In this document: positions 23,801-37,900 of the stretch, one piece after another
Position numbering within the stretch: the first letter of the stretch is position 1
Layout of the letters: each line of letters opens with the position of its first letter
Source of the DNA: Lingula anatina
Lineage: Eukaryota > Brachiopoda > Lingulata > Lingulida > Lingulidae
Assembly: GCF_001039355.2 (NCBI RefSeq)
Contig: NW_019775280.1
Location: 184,003 to 248,002 of the forward strand
DNA: 64,000 nt
Reading direction: 5' to 3'
Notes under the pieces: generated by a model
What the model saw: only the letters and a program-made list of their open reading frames with translations
Database searches by the model: none
Told to the model about the DNA's origin: nothing
Made by a program: the position numbers and the translations under genes

Positions 23801-26800
23801 GACAGACCTGCTGACAGATAAAGAGAGAGACAGACAGACCTGCTGACAGATAAAGAGAGAGAGAGACAGACAGACCTGCTGACAGATAAAGAGAGAGACA
23901 GACAGACCTGCTGACAGACCTGCTGACAGATAAGCAGACAGACCTGCTGACAGACAGACAGACAAACAGACAGACCTGCTGACAGACCTGCTGACAGACA
24001 GACAGACAAACAGACAGACCTGCTGACAGACGGACAGACAGACAGGTCCATGTGGGAGTTAAAATAAGAAACAGACAAGCAATCAGACAGACAGGCACAC
24101 AAGGAGATGCAAATAAAATCTGAACCCTAGACCTCCAATTATTTTGCCAAATTTCACCCCAGCGACCAAGTTATCCGTTTCTGTTTGAGGAAAATGAAGT
24201 TCACTTCACAGATTGATAGGCCTATTTCTCCGCCATAAATACTTGATGCTTTCTGGGAAAACTACCACAGAATTCCCGTCTCTCTCTCATGCTAATCAAG
24301 ATGTTTCACATGATATAAGTCAGGCTGTCTAAGTGGCAGAGAAGCCTATGGGAGACAATCTGCTTTCGTCTTGCATGCAAAAGATTTCATGGCTAGATAT
24401 TTCATTAAACCATTAATGGCCCTTGGCAAGGGTAATATACAGTTAACAATACACAGGGTGGGTTAACTTTAATTAATGAATACTAGGAGAACAGGACCTG
24501 ATGGTCTCTTGGGTTGTTGAAGAAGACTTGAAACATGCTTAAAGAAGCAGTTTGTATACAATTATTCTATCCTCTGATAATTGGTTATTCATTTTGCAGG
24601 AAAGTTGATTTGTCAGAAATTGTTTTGGCTAATTGCCTTGCATAATGGATGTGATATGCTTGTGAGACTTGATTGACTTGTACATGGTGTTGTATGTTTA
24701 TGGGGTGCAGAATTCTTAAGATAGATTGACGGGAGGGGGGGGGGTGTCAGGGGGAATTTAGACAGCATGTCATCTAATAACTTTAGCAAAGTTTCTATTT
24801 TTTAGGTTAGTTTAGCCTGCTAAAATGATTTAGTCAGCTGTGTAAAGTTGACTTTTTGATATTGCTCTGAAGGAATAATAGAAGCAATTGGCCCTCAGTA
24901 AATGTGTAAATTTAAGGTAGCTACTAGTACATGAGTGATGACACTATAAATAATCACTGGCATTGTCAGGAATGGTCATCAAATTTGTAATAGACTGGTT
25001 GTAATCTCTACAAAAAAGTCAGGCACTGGGCTTTAACTGTTTAACGATACATTTGAAACGGTGTGGACTCCAATAACACATATAAACCACTTTTACTAGT
25101 GTCTTAAACGACTCATTGGGAAAGTTGACCTATCAGGGATAAATCAAATTAATCGGTCACGAAAGAGAATAAAAACTGAACCTTCTTCAAATTTTAGTTT
25201 ATTTAGCATGGTTATCTGCAGCAAAGAAAGTAGGCAGAACATTTTTTGGGTAAATTAATATGAAAAAAGATTCTTTGGTATTTCTTTATGATATTGGAAA
25301 CTATATGTTGGCATTTGGTTGGTTTTTATGGCAAAATGACTTAAAGTGCACCTTAAAAGTCCAAATTACCTTTTGAAGAGACTGAGCAGTGATTGATACA
25401 TTACGTGAGAAATAGCAGGATAATTGTATTCCTCCTGGAAATGCTGTCACACTTACTTGTAATCTTTTCAGCGGCTTTGTTCTCTGCGGGGAGCGGCTTT
25501 CATGGTATTATAGAACTTTTACTAAAAGCACATCTGATGTTAGACTATGTGTTATGGCCATTTACTATTGTTTCTTTGCTTTTAGCATGAGCCAAGTTAA
25601 AAATGAGCTCTGTGCTTGCAGAAAATTCTATGAAAGCAGTTTAATGATGCATTTAATTGTGAAGTTAGAGGTTTCAAGTAATTATGGTGGAAGATTCATG
25701 TGATTAAGGGTGCTTTCCCAGAGATTTAGATCAATCTAAAGATCAAGATTTAGATCGACCTAATTCCCTGGGGGTTCACGCTAAATTGCTGTCAGCCGAG
25801 CGGGCACCATAGTTAATTACCCCTTTACAGCTTTTAGTAGGCGGTACAGACACTTAAGCCGGCCAAGCTGACAGTAATCTAGTGAGACTCCCCACAGGGA
25901 TAGATCGATCTAAAAATCTATGGAAATGGGGTGTAAAAGATATTACAGTTAATGCTATTTGTAATCTCAACGTTATCTTTCTCTCATAAATCATATTCTC
26001 ACATTTTGACATGAAATTAATTTCTTGAGTAATGTAACTATTTAGCTGGTGAAAAAGTTGATAATAAGATAATACTGTAGAAGTGGGGCTTTTACCCGTA
26101 AAAAAAATGCAAGCTTAAGTATCGTGAAAGATCGACTTTTTCCCTAGGAGGCAGTCACTTTATAGATCACCATGAACTCTGACTTAAATGACTGTGAAAA
26201 AAAGACAAAATTGAATTTGTAGGTGAATTCTGTTAGCTAAATAACATTTTTTTTTTACAAAATCAATACCCCATTTGCACAGAAAGGCTAACTTGATGAA
26301 ATAAATTAGATGAACGTGATATTTTTGGACAAAGTAGATTATTGAAGGTATTTTATTAAGTACTAGGATCTTGTTCTGTAAATGAAGCCAGTATACACCC
26401 TGAATTTAACTGTGGGATTTTCACATCTAAAATCTGAAAATCTTGTCAGTTTCTCACTTAAATGATGACAGAGAACATTTACTGGGTAGAGGAGAGGCAC
26501 TGTCAGTACTTTGAAACTTAGGACACCTGTTTGCGGCTTAAAGTGGGTCTCACCAATTTAGATGGTTATGTAGCAAAATAATAATTTGTGCACAAAACTT
26601 CAGATACTGTATATTGTCATGAATCTGAAAGCATACATATACCTTACTTACTGATTACCCCCAGCCAGACCAACCATACTTCAGGTCATTTCCTCCATAC
26701 GTAACAACATGTTTTTAATATGTTTAATTTCTGAACATTTTGTTAAGACCCCGCTTAATATATTTACGCTGTAACCATCAAATGGTAAGAATTGCTGCAT

Positions 26801-28937
26801 CTTATAAGGCAGTGGATCAGTATGAATGATTTGATTACAGAGTATCATCCGTTTTCCTGACTGACTGCTGTGATAAGTTGAACCACCTTGCATCAGCCAT
26901 TACTGTCTTGTCTTATAACTTGTAACTGATAATTGTTATGGAGCAAACTACCAATACATTGAGAAACTTATTCAAGATTTTTCTTTGCCAATGTTTGGTA
27001 CAGTTATGATTCAGTTGAAAATCTGGCAGTAAATAGGTGGACACTGTATGTCAAATGGGCTTCAGATATTTTCATGTCTAAAGACCCCCCCCCCTTCCCC
27101 TCCTTCCCATGAGCCTTATGTTGGCGTATTGTGAACTAAAGTTCATGCTTTCTGCTTAGCTGACTGTTGTTAATTCCCTAAACTGTGTATTAGAAATGGA
27201 AAGCAGTTGGCTGACAAAAGCACTAGCACTCAAAAGCACTCTCAGATCCAAGACACCTTAACTTTACGCAAATGAAAGCTAGGTGAATACTTACATGTGT
27301 CAAAATGATTACTTTGTCTGGGAAGTTGGAATAATTGAATATTGATCAAGATTACCAGTTCGGGAAATGTGAAATTATTAAAATGCTGTAGAAAGGCAAT
27401 CAGGATGGCGGGATTTTCCAAGTTTAGATGCAAGCATGTTTATTCTGAATGGCAGAAAAAAGGAGGAATTTTTTTCTCTTAGAAACGGGTGTGAATCATT
27501 CATCATTGTGTTAAGAAATGTATTGATTGGAATGAAATAGAAGTACGTACCAGATTCTTAATCAGATGGGAAAATAATTGATCTGAATTGAATTTGCTAT
27601 TGGAACAGGACGCATCATTCACCAGAATTATGTGAATTATGTGAAGATAGAAAAGATCCATACTTTGTGAATTATTTAATTATGTCATTTGTCAGGTTCA
27701 ACTCGACCGGCTGCTCTGTAATATATATGATAGAGAAAAGGAGAGAATTGGTTGTGGACGTTAAAGATGCACTGAAAGTCAAATTTTTGCCACAAAACGC
27801 AACCAAATGCCACCATATATAGTATAACTTAGAGAAATACCAAAGAGCAAAGTTTCATATTTGCTAAAACATGATATAGTGGAACAGATATTTTTCTGTT
27901 TTCTTTCTGTGCTATAACTACATTGTGTCCCTGACCAACTATACAATTGGCCGTGCAGTTAGATCCATATATATGGGAGTGAGAGCGTTGAAAATGCAAT
28001 GCACATGCAGCACAACATGTACGTCATTTAGTTGACCTTTATGAACTGGGGGGAACAGATGAAGTAGACAATTGATGACCAAAATTTAAAGGAAGTTCAG
28101 TTTTAAAGGTATTCTTTAGCTGAATGAAAGATTAATTTGATTAATGACTTATGACTTTATAAGAAACTAGTAGAAATGGTTAATTTGTGTTCCCCTTGAA
28201 AATAACCATGATTGGATTGCTTAAAATTGCAAAAGTTGCTGTTTATTGGAATGTGCCTGTTCATGTGAAAATCAGGTAATGGGGATGGCCTCTTTTCTGT
28301 TAAGTGTCTGTATATTTGCAAGCTTTGCTGTCTAGATTTTCTCTATGAATTGTACCATTTCACTCTGTTTTCATATGCAGAAAATCTTGGGCATTTGTTA
28401 AAATCATATTTTCCTATTTTCCCATTGTTTTAGGTACAGAGATTTCATGAAGGACTGTCCCAGTGGCGTGTTGAGGAAAGAGGTAGGTGCACTGTCCCAG
28501 TGGTGTGTTGTGGAAAGAGGTAGGTGCACTGTCCCAGTGGTGTGTTGAGAAAAGAGGTAGGTGCACTGTCCCAGTGGTGTGTTGAGAAAAGAGGTAGGTG
28601 CACTGTCCCAGTGGTGTGTTGAGAAAAGAGGTAGGTGCACTGTCCCAGTGGTGTGTTGAGAAAAGAGGTAGGTGCACTGTCCCAGTGGTGTGTTGAGAAA
28701 AGAGGTAGGTGCACTGTCCCAGTGGTGTGTTGAGAAAAGAGGTAGGTGCACTGTCCCAGTGGTGTGTTGAGAAAAGAGGTAGGTGCACTGTCCCAGTGGT
28801 GTGTTGAGAAAAGAGGTAGGTGCACTGTCCCAGTGGTGTGTTGAGAAAAGAGGTAGGTGCACTGTCCCAGTGGTGTATTAAGGTGTTATATTGTTTATTT
28901 GATACGTACATGAGGAAAGAGGTAGGTGCACCTCTAA

Positions 28938-28989
<52 letters not shown>

Positions 28990-31900
28990 GGAGATGAGGG
29001 AAAAAAGGCAGGCATCCCTTTCTCTCAATAAAGTCCTTGCACTTCTGCAGTGTGTCACTCCTGCAGTGCGTCAGTATATGACATTAAAAACATAATTCAG
29101 CTATTATGTTATCCCCAAGTTGGTGTTGAATAATTACATGATCTGTGTATTGATTTTTGGGCTTCTCTGTCTGGTTATTCATCTATCGTATGTAGAATTA
29201 TTTCTTAATGATGTAGTTGGTTTAGAATCGGTCACAAATCCCGACTGAAAAGCTTAATGAACCTAACAAGGGCTTTATAATTGGTCATGAATGTGATGAG
29301 GATGACTTTGTGGTTTCGCAAAGTGTTTCAGAGATATTGTAATGATCTGGTAATTAGGCATAATATAGATAATTAATCACGGAATATAAGTGATTATTTT
29401 GCATTATGTTCTAGGTGTAACCAGGATCTTTTAGCTGTAGCTTTTTAGTTTCTACAGTATGATGAAATCCAAATTATGTTTTAGTCCTTTAAAAATGCTG
29501 ATTTTATGTCTCGGATATCTCTGAAAAGGAAGATGACACCACACCACAACAAACTGTATATACTGTAGATACAGTTTTGATTATTTCCATCTAATCCAAA
29601 ATAGAAACTGGTTTTCAACTTACCTTTTAAATTTTTTTTCAGTAGATCACTTGCGATGCATGACGGATGATCTGGGACGGGTCGTAGACTCCTAAAAGTT
29701 GCCGTTCTTCTTCTCTCTCTTCCCTATCTTTGATAACTGGTGCTCACTCGACTCCTGACCCCTCCTTACACCTGTAGTCACCTATCTCACACCTGTAGAT
29801 ACCTGCTTCACATTAAATCACAACTTCTACCTGTCCAAATACCAACCTATCATCTCCATAGGACTCTGTTATTGCATATTTTTGATAGACCCTTAAAGTC
29901 AACAGTTAAACTCAGTCCATTGCTTCTCCATAATAAGGGCTGTGTTCATTGAAATGAAAAGCAGGTAAATAGAGACTACGGCATAAGTAAATAAAAACAA
30001 AGAGAAGTAAATAAGAGCAAAGGGGAAATCATTCAGGCCAAAGCTGGGATATTTTGTCCTATTAATGGGGTTTGTTTCTTCATGACGGTTTGATGACGGC
30101 TAAGTGCCCATAATGTCAGATTAATTATTTCTCCTTTGTGTTGAAATTTCAATGTACCTATTTAGACTTGGAAGCAGATAGAAATTTAATAGCCAGAAAA
30201 TTGTAATGCCACAAAGAAGCAGGGTATTAGCTGGCAGAATGTGCAACCTCTTAACAGATTCGTGTTATGGATGTAAATAAATTAAAGTAAAAGACCCTAA
30301 GTGGAGCATTTTCAGTCCATCCTAATATGGCATTAGCGGGGAAATAGTGCAACAATTAGACACTGTTTAAACTAGCAGTAATTTTGTCATAAATCAGGCA
30401 CAGTGCTGTTTAATATTATATATGTAGATGGGGTCTTATGACATGAAATGTGGCATGGAGAATTGGTGACAAATGCATGAAAAATGCATAAATTTCTTTC
30501 TGAAAAAAAAAATTTAGAAATGGGTGGGGTGAGATGGAAGGGAGGAGAGAATGGAAAGTCATAAATTTCCAGGCATAACAAGTTTTTAAAGCTTATAATA
30601 TTCATAAACATTGTAATTGACAGCCCTTTAAAAAAATGATATGAAAATACACCACTACTCAGTATATATTAATAAAAAGACAAAGCATGACAATGCCTTA
30701 TTTTGAGGAAGTTGCATTGTTTGTTGCATCTATTTTTAAGACATAAAACTGCATTGAATATTGGTTTGGTATGGTATGTGAGAGAATTTAATTATCAACT
30801 CAAGGAAAAGCCTCAATTATTTTGTTTTGCACTAAAATGCACTATGCACCAAAATTGCCAAGACTGGACATCCCCATTTAAATAAAATTAAAAGTAAAAA
30901 CAACAAAATATCCTAAAATTTGACTGCCAAGATTTTTATAATCTGAATTTTTAAAAACCCAAAACAAAAATNAGCTTTTTAGTTTCTACAGTATGATGAA
31001 ATCCAAATTATGTTTTAGTCCTTTAAAAATGCTGATTTTATGTCTCGGATATCTCTGAAAAGGAAGATGACACCACACCACAACAAACTGTATATACTGT
31101 AGATACAGTTTTGATTATTTCCATCTAATCCAAAATAGAAACTGGTTTTCAACTTACCTTTTAAATTTTTTTTCAGTAGATCACTTGCGATGCATGACGG
31201 ATGATCTGGGACGGGTCGTGGACTCCTAAAAGTTGCCGTTCTTCTTCTCTCTCTTCCCTATCTTTGATAACTGGTGCTCACTCGACTCCTGACCCCTCCT
31301 TACACCTGTAGTCACCTATCTCACACCTGTAGATACCTGCTTCACATTAAATCACAACTTCTACCTGTCCAAATACCAACCTATCATCTCCATAGGACTC
31401 TGTTATTGCATATTTTTGATAGACCCTTAAAGTCAACAGTTAAACTCAGTCCATTGCTTCTCCATAATAAGGGCTGTGTTCATTGAAATGAAAAGCAGGT
31501 AAATAGAGACTACGGCATAAGTAAATAAAAACAAAGAGAAGTAAATAAGAGCAAAGGGGAAATCATTCAGGCCAAAGCTGGGATATTTTGTCCTATTAAT
31601 GGGGTTTGTTTCTTCATGACGGTTTGATGACGGCTAAGTGCCCATAATGTCAGATTAATTATTTCTCCTTTGTGTTGAAATTTCAATGTACCTATTTAGA
31701 CTTGGAAGCAGATAGAAATTTAATAGCCAGAAAATTGTAATGCCACAAAGAAGCAGGGTATTAGCTGGCAGAATGTGCAACCTCTTAACAGATTCGTGTT
31801 ATGGATGTAAATAAATTAAAGTAAAAGACCCTAAGTGGAGCATTTTCAGTCCATCCTAATATGGCATTAGCGGGGAAATAGTGCAACAATTAGACACTGT

Positions 31901-34900
31901 TTAAACTAGCAGTAATTTTGTCATAAATCAGGCACAGTGCTGTTTAATATTATATATGTAGATGGGGTCTTATGACATGAAATGTGGCATGGAGAATTGG
32001 TGACAAATGCATGAAAAATGCATAAATTTCTTTCTGAAAAAAAAAAATTTAGAAATGGGTGGGGTGAGATGGAAGGGAGGAGAGAATGGAAAGTCATAAA
32101 TTTCCAGGCATAACAAGTTTTTAAAGCTTATAATATTCATAAACATTGTAATTGACAGCCCTTTAAAAAAATGATATGAAAATACACCACTACTCAGTAT
32201 ATATTAATAAAAAGACAAAGCATGACAATGCCTTATTTTGAGGAAGTTGCATTGTTTGTTGCATCTATTTTTAAGACATAAAACTGCATTGAATATTGGT
32301 TTGGTATGGTATGTGAGAGAATTTAATTATCAACTCAAGGAAAAGCCTCAATTATTTTGTTTTGCACTAAAATGCACTATGCACCAAAATTGCCAAGACT
32401 GGACATCCCCATTTAAATAAAATTAAAAGTAAAAACAACAAAATATCCTAAAATTTGACTGCCAAGATTTTTATAATCTGAATTTTTAAAAACCCAAAAC
32501 AAAAATATATTTAGTCTGCCATCCCTGTTAACAGAGAATCGATGCTTTTTTACCAACTTGTATCAAGTATTTAGAGCCTAGAAAGATGTGTAATAAAAAG
32601 CTAGCATGCTGAGAGAGCATCACCAGATAGTCTTACTAATTATATAACTTACTGGTGCTTTGATAATCTGAGGTACTGTTAGGGTGTTTCTCTGAACAGA
32701 AGTATTTGTACTAAGATCTACTTCCACTCTAGAATACCATGTCCCAGGTGTAGATCAATTGACATATCTGAGGGACATGTTTAAACCCCAAACCCATTCC
32801 ACTCTGCCTCTCAATGTTCTAAATGATTCAAGTTTTACATCAATCACTTCAGAGTCAAGTGCTGTTACATCATGGTTTGTGAGTACTAGTATAAAGACAG
32901 ATTACATAAAAGCTAAAAGTGAGTTGATGAGGCATGTCATTAGATTATGTTATCACCCTTAATCCTGACAGGGCTAGAAATGTTACTTAAATGGAAATGG
33001 GGGGAGGTGCATGTGTGTTTGTGTGTGCGTGCATATGCATGTGTGTGTTTGTGTGTGTGTGTGCAGGTTTTTGCTTCTGCAAGTGGACCGTTTTATCCAT
33101 TATTTGACCCAACATGAAGAATGGATTAAAACCTTGATCAAATTTTAATTCAGAGTAGAGCTTTTTCATCTAAAGCAGCAGTATTTTTAGAACCCCATGT
33201 CTTCATCTCTTCTTTCCTCTTGCTATCCATCCATCCATTCATCTCTTGTCATTCCTGTCTCATTCATCCATCTCTCCATCCATTTAACCATAACAGTACA
33301 CAAGAATTGATTTGTAATGCGAGCTATAGGCTGGGATAGCATTAGCCAAATCAACACTTTTTTGTCAATTTGTTAGCCAAATGGTTATAATTTGACTAAA
33401 ACAAGTCAAATCAAGCCCTTTTTGTATAGCCAATTTAAGTCAATTTTAGCATTTGGCTAATTTGGTGAGTGTTAGTGCTACCCCAGACAGGTAGAAAAGG
33501 AAGGGGGGGGAGGTAGGATATCTAGAACAACCAGATACTTTTTGTCCATAAAAAGAAATATTCTTGTGAGAAACAAGAATTCCAGTCAAAAAAAAAAAAA
33601 TCAACCCAGTCATGAAATAACATATATGCTCTATTAGTCTGTATGTCGTAGCAGTGCTGTCCTGGTTTCCTGTGTTGAACCTGCAGGGTGGAAGTATTGA
33701 CATCGATTTGCTGATTTTCTGGGAAAATGTCTGATTATGCTCTTTACTCACTGGAGTGAGAGAGAGAGAGAGAGAGGACGGGAGGCGAGGGGGTGTTGAC
33801 AGTGATGAATGCGGCATATGGTGCTATTTCTGTTTCTGTTTACAGAGAATCTATGCTTTTTTTACCAACTGCTACCATTATAGGCTGTCAATAACCAATC
33901 GCAACCGCTTGTGTAGGTCAATATAAATGCATTTTGAAAGCGAAGATGGTGATATTTAAGACCACGTTAATTTCCAATCATTGTGATGGACAAACTTAGA
34001 GTGTACTATCTCATCTTACCAGCCAATGACAATGACATTTACCGTAAAAAGAATTGAACTGCTCATGTTGTAATTTAAAGTACAATGGCAATGGAATAGA
34101 CAGCAGAAATGAGATGGGCTTAAACAATTATGCGCCATCAAATTGATACAATTGTTCAAGTGGGTCGGCCATATTTGATCCACAGATCTAGCTGTTACTC
34201 TGGGGATCATTTTGTTCCGATTGTGCATGATGACAGTACAAATTTGATAGATTGCACAGTCATCCTTAGTGATGAGGAAATATAAATTTTTGGACCTATT
34301 TTTTTAATGAAAAATAAATGCATGTATTGGTTTTTAAAGCTCAGAATTAAAGTGTCTGTCCCCAGGGCACACCTTGATGCGTTTGTTTTAATGCTCTAAA
34401 ATAATTTACAGTATAGATTAAGCAGTTCTTCCTGTCTGAAAAAAATAATAAAAAACACAGACCAACCTTTTATGCTCTTTAAACAACAAAACAAAAATAA
34501 ATATCCTCTATCGACCCTATTTACAGCAAGTTGCTGCTCGACAACCAGCTCATCAATTTCACGTAGCCCAGAGGCAGATTGTTTTCTAGTTGTCTAAGGC
34601 TGGATTTGACTGATTTTTTAATATAAGGTGATACTTTATGCCAACACTGTCTATTTTTGAGGATGTAATTATGAGGAAGAGTAACTAGAATGGCTTCCTT
34701 TGAGTGCTGTTAGAGGAAATGTTCACTCTCTCAATATCTCTGGAAGGAAACTATCAGGCTTAATGCTACATCACGCTATGATCAAGATGTTTGGAGACAC
34801 TCGAAGAACATTTTTGATGTAAAACCTTTTTGCGTTTATTTTTGCTGTAAACAATGGATTACAATGGATTAAAATATAAAGTCATGATTCATGGTTTGAG

Positions 34901-37900
34901 TGTTTACATGTATGCACGTGTGTATGTGCATGCACAAGTGCATGATGTTTGTATGTGTGCGTTGTGTATGATATGTACAGTGTATATGTATGTATAGCAT
35001 TAATACTGTAATATTGTGATAATTTCTTCAGGGCATTATTATTGCTGGATAAGGTATTGTTCACTTTCCAATTATCTATTAGTTTGGAAGAAGATGAACT
35101 AAGTAAGATGAAAATAGTTTCTTAGTGGCTTTGTTTAGCCATAACAGAACTCATATACAAGGTAATTGTTGTGAAATACGATGGAAGTGCTTGATTAGAA
35201 GACATGTCTATATTGCCATTTCAACATCAGTTTATGTCATCTCACTGAAGGCAGTTTCATTTGTCCAAAGATGCAGTCTTACTTGGGCAGCTCTTACTTT
35301 TCCATTAACTTAAAGATAATTGTAGCACAAATGTCACTTAGGGTCATTGCAGGAGTTTGCTAATTGATTTTTTTTAACTTCTTTTTCGTGTTGTCCTACT
35401 TGACAATATCAGAACACTAGGTCTTCTTCAGAAAATTTCTAAGCCCAATCTATAGGAAATCTTGCACAGTTCATAATGATAAAGTGCAGACATTTTTTGT
35501 CTTCATCTAATTGTTGCCATGGTAACCTTCCCCTTGGATGTTTTCCATTGTCCCAGTCCAGCAGAGCAGTATTCTTGGGCTTAGTAAGGTAATGGCTCAA
35601 TCTCTTCAATGGGAAAAATTGCAAATTTTTCATTTTGCTGAATTTCTTAGTTTTACATTCTTAAAATTAGCTCATTCCTTATGAGTGGATGCAACAACAT
35701 TAAAAAGCAGGCTACACTATAGTTCTATTCTAAACCATAAAAAACAATACAAATTCTACATAGAAATATAATTTAAATGGTTCCAAATATAAGTATCTAT
35801 AAGATTTCTAATTTTTGCCCATTGAAAAAAACTGAGTCATTACCATTATCACAGTGATGGATCTGGTCAAATTAAAAAGGCTTTTGCTAATGTCTGGGAT
35901 AAACAAGGCTTTATATTGCTCTAAAAGATATCTGTGACTAACAGAAAATGAAGGCAATCCTCTGGGAGAGGGCATGTTAACAGGTCAGATAGAGAGAGAG
36001 ATAGAGAGCTACTGTTAATCTATTAATATCCTTAACGACAATTGCCAGCTATTAGAGTTCCAGCTATGCACAGTTTTATCTTAATTAGGGACATGTGCGA
36101 TGCAAGTCTACATGCATCGATTTGTTCAAAGTGGTATGTGTACAACTGGGAATGGAATCAGTTATGTAGTTTTGTTGTCTTGGTGAAAACAAGATAAATA
36201 TTTTAAAATCAAAATTATTGAAAAAAAACAAAAAAAAAAACAAACAAACAAAGAAATGAAAAATATATATGTCTAGAGGGCGCTATATGNNNNNNNNNNN
36301 NNNNNNNNNNNNNNNNNNNNNNNNNNNNNNNNNNNNNNNNNNNNNNNNNNNNNNNNNNNNNNNNNNNNNNNNNNNNNNNNNNNNNNNNNNNNNNNNNNNN
36401 NNNNNNNNNNNNNNNNNNNNNNNNNNNNNNNNNNNNNNNNNNNNNNNNNNNNNNNNNNNNNNNNNNNNNNNNNNNNNNNNNNNNNNNNNNNNNNNNNNNN
36501 NNNNNNNNNNNNNNNNNNNNNNNNNNNNNNNNNNNNNNNNNNNNNNNNNNNNNNNNNNNNNNNNNNNNNNNNNNNNNNNNNNNNNNNNNNNNNNNNNNNN
36601 NNNNNNNNNNNNNNNNNNNNNNNNNNNNNNNNNNNNNNNNNNNNNNNNNNNNNNNNNNNNNNNNNNNNNNNNNNNNNNNNNNNNNNNNNNNNNNNNNNNN
36701 NNNNNNNNNNNNNNNNNNNNNNNNNNNNNNNNNNNNNNNNNNNNNNNNNNNNNNNNNNNNNNNNNNNNNNNNNNNNNNNNNNNNNNNNNNNNNNNNNCCC
36801 CCCCCCCCCAAAAAAAAAAAAAAAAAAAAAAAATACTAACTAACAAACTTATGACTATGAGAACTTATTAAAACCTCCTTTTTGGGTAGCAGTAACAAAA
36901 ATTGTAATAATGTATAATTGTAATAATGGCAATAATAAAAATAATAATAATAATAATAAAATTTTACAAGTGTGACATGGAGGAGGATAATTTTTATGAT
37001 ACTAGAAATGATAAGAAGAGAAGTTATAAAAAGACTTATAAACTTATAAAAAACAAACAAAAATAATAAACATTGTAATTCTACATCCTTTAAGCACTCT
37101 GGTCAAATGATGCTGAAAATCCGGCTGATATATGCTTGTGTTATTGGTGACAATATTTGAAGACGGGTGTGAAACACTGACATAAGTTGCTCACTCTTGA
37201 CAGTGTAGGGTATGGAAATTATTGCACCTTCACCTCACAGTTGAAAAACACTTTTCTTTTAAAGGAATTTTGTTTTATTTACAAATAAATAGAATGCTGT
37301 AGTGCTGTATGTTTTGTTTCCTATTTTTGGTGAAGTCAACAAAAAGGGGGTCAAATCCCCAGGAAGATGACAATTCAGAGCCTTGGTTTTAAAAAACTTT
37401 GCTTTCTCCTCAGATGTTGATGCAATATTCCATTTTGATAACTTTTGCTCTGATTTCTGTGTGGTATGAAAGATCAAAACAACATTAGAACTTCCCGACT
37501 CCTTTTGTTCACAAGAGATTACAGAGAGAAGGTGTTCTTTGGATAAACAATTTCATTAGTTTGTTATTGAAATTATTTTATGAGTGCCTGGAGAAGGGGA
37601 ATAATTATCGGTTGTGTGCTGTTGTTATTTCTCAGTTTTCCCATGCATTGTGGTAAACAGCTTGAATGCGATATGCATCTCATATGATAAAAACAAAAAG
37701 TATTGAGTTCAGATAAGGACTTTAATCTCAGATTTTACAGCAGAATTATATAGAATATCAACATTTAGTCATTATCAGGATAAAATTGACACAACCGTGG
37801 AAATAAATTAAAGAAATAAAACTTTTTTCCTTGGTTTTATCATAATTGAAACATTAACAATACTGTTGTTGGCATACACGTTGATAACCCAGAAAAAAAT

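Noticed and set aside
28404-29058. Long minus-strand frames (126-214 codons) and a possible CRISPR array
   Set aside because: The frames exist only because the 37-bp minisatellite unit lacks minus-strand stops. The repeats are head-to-tail with no spacers, in an animal intron.
29740-32420. Paired identical 60-70-codon frames at 29740/31274 and 30703/32238
   Set aside because: They duplicate only because the whole 1.53-kb segment does; no coding features.
36215-36871. Frames of about 190-200 codons
   Set aside because: They consist of N's from the assembly gap plus homopolymers.
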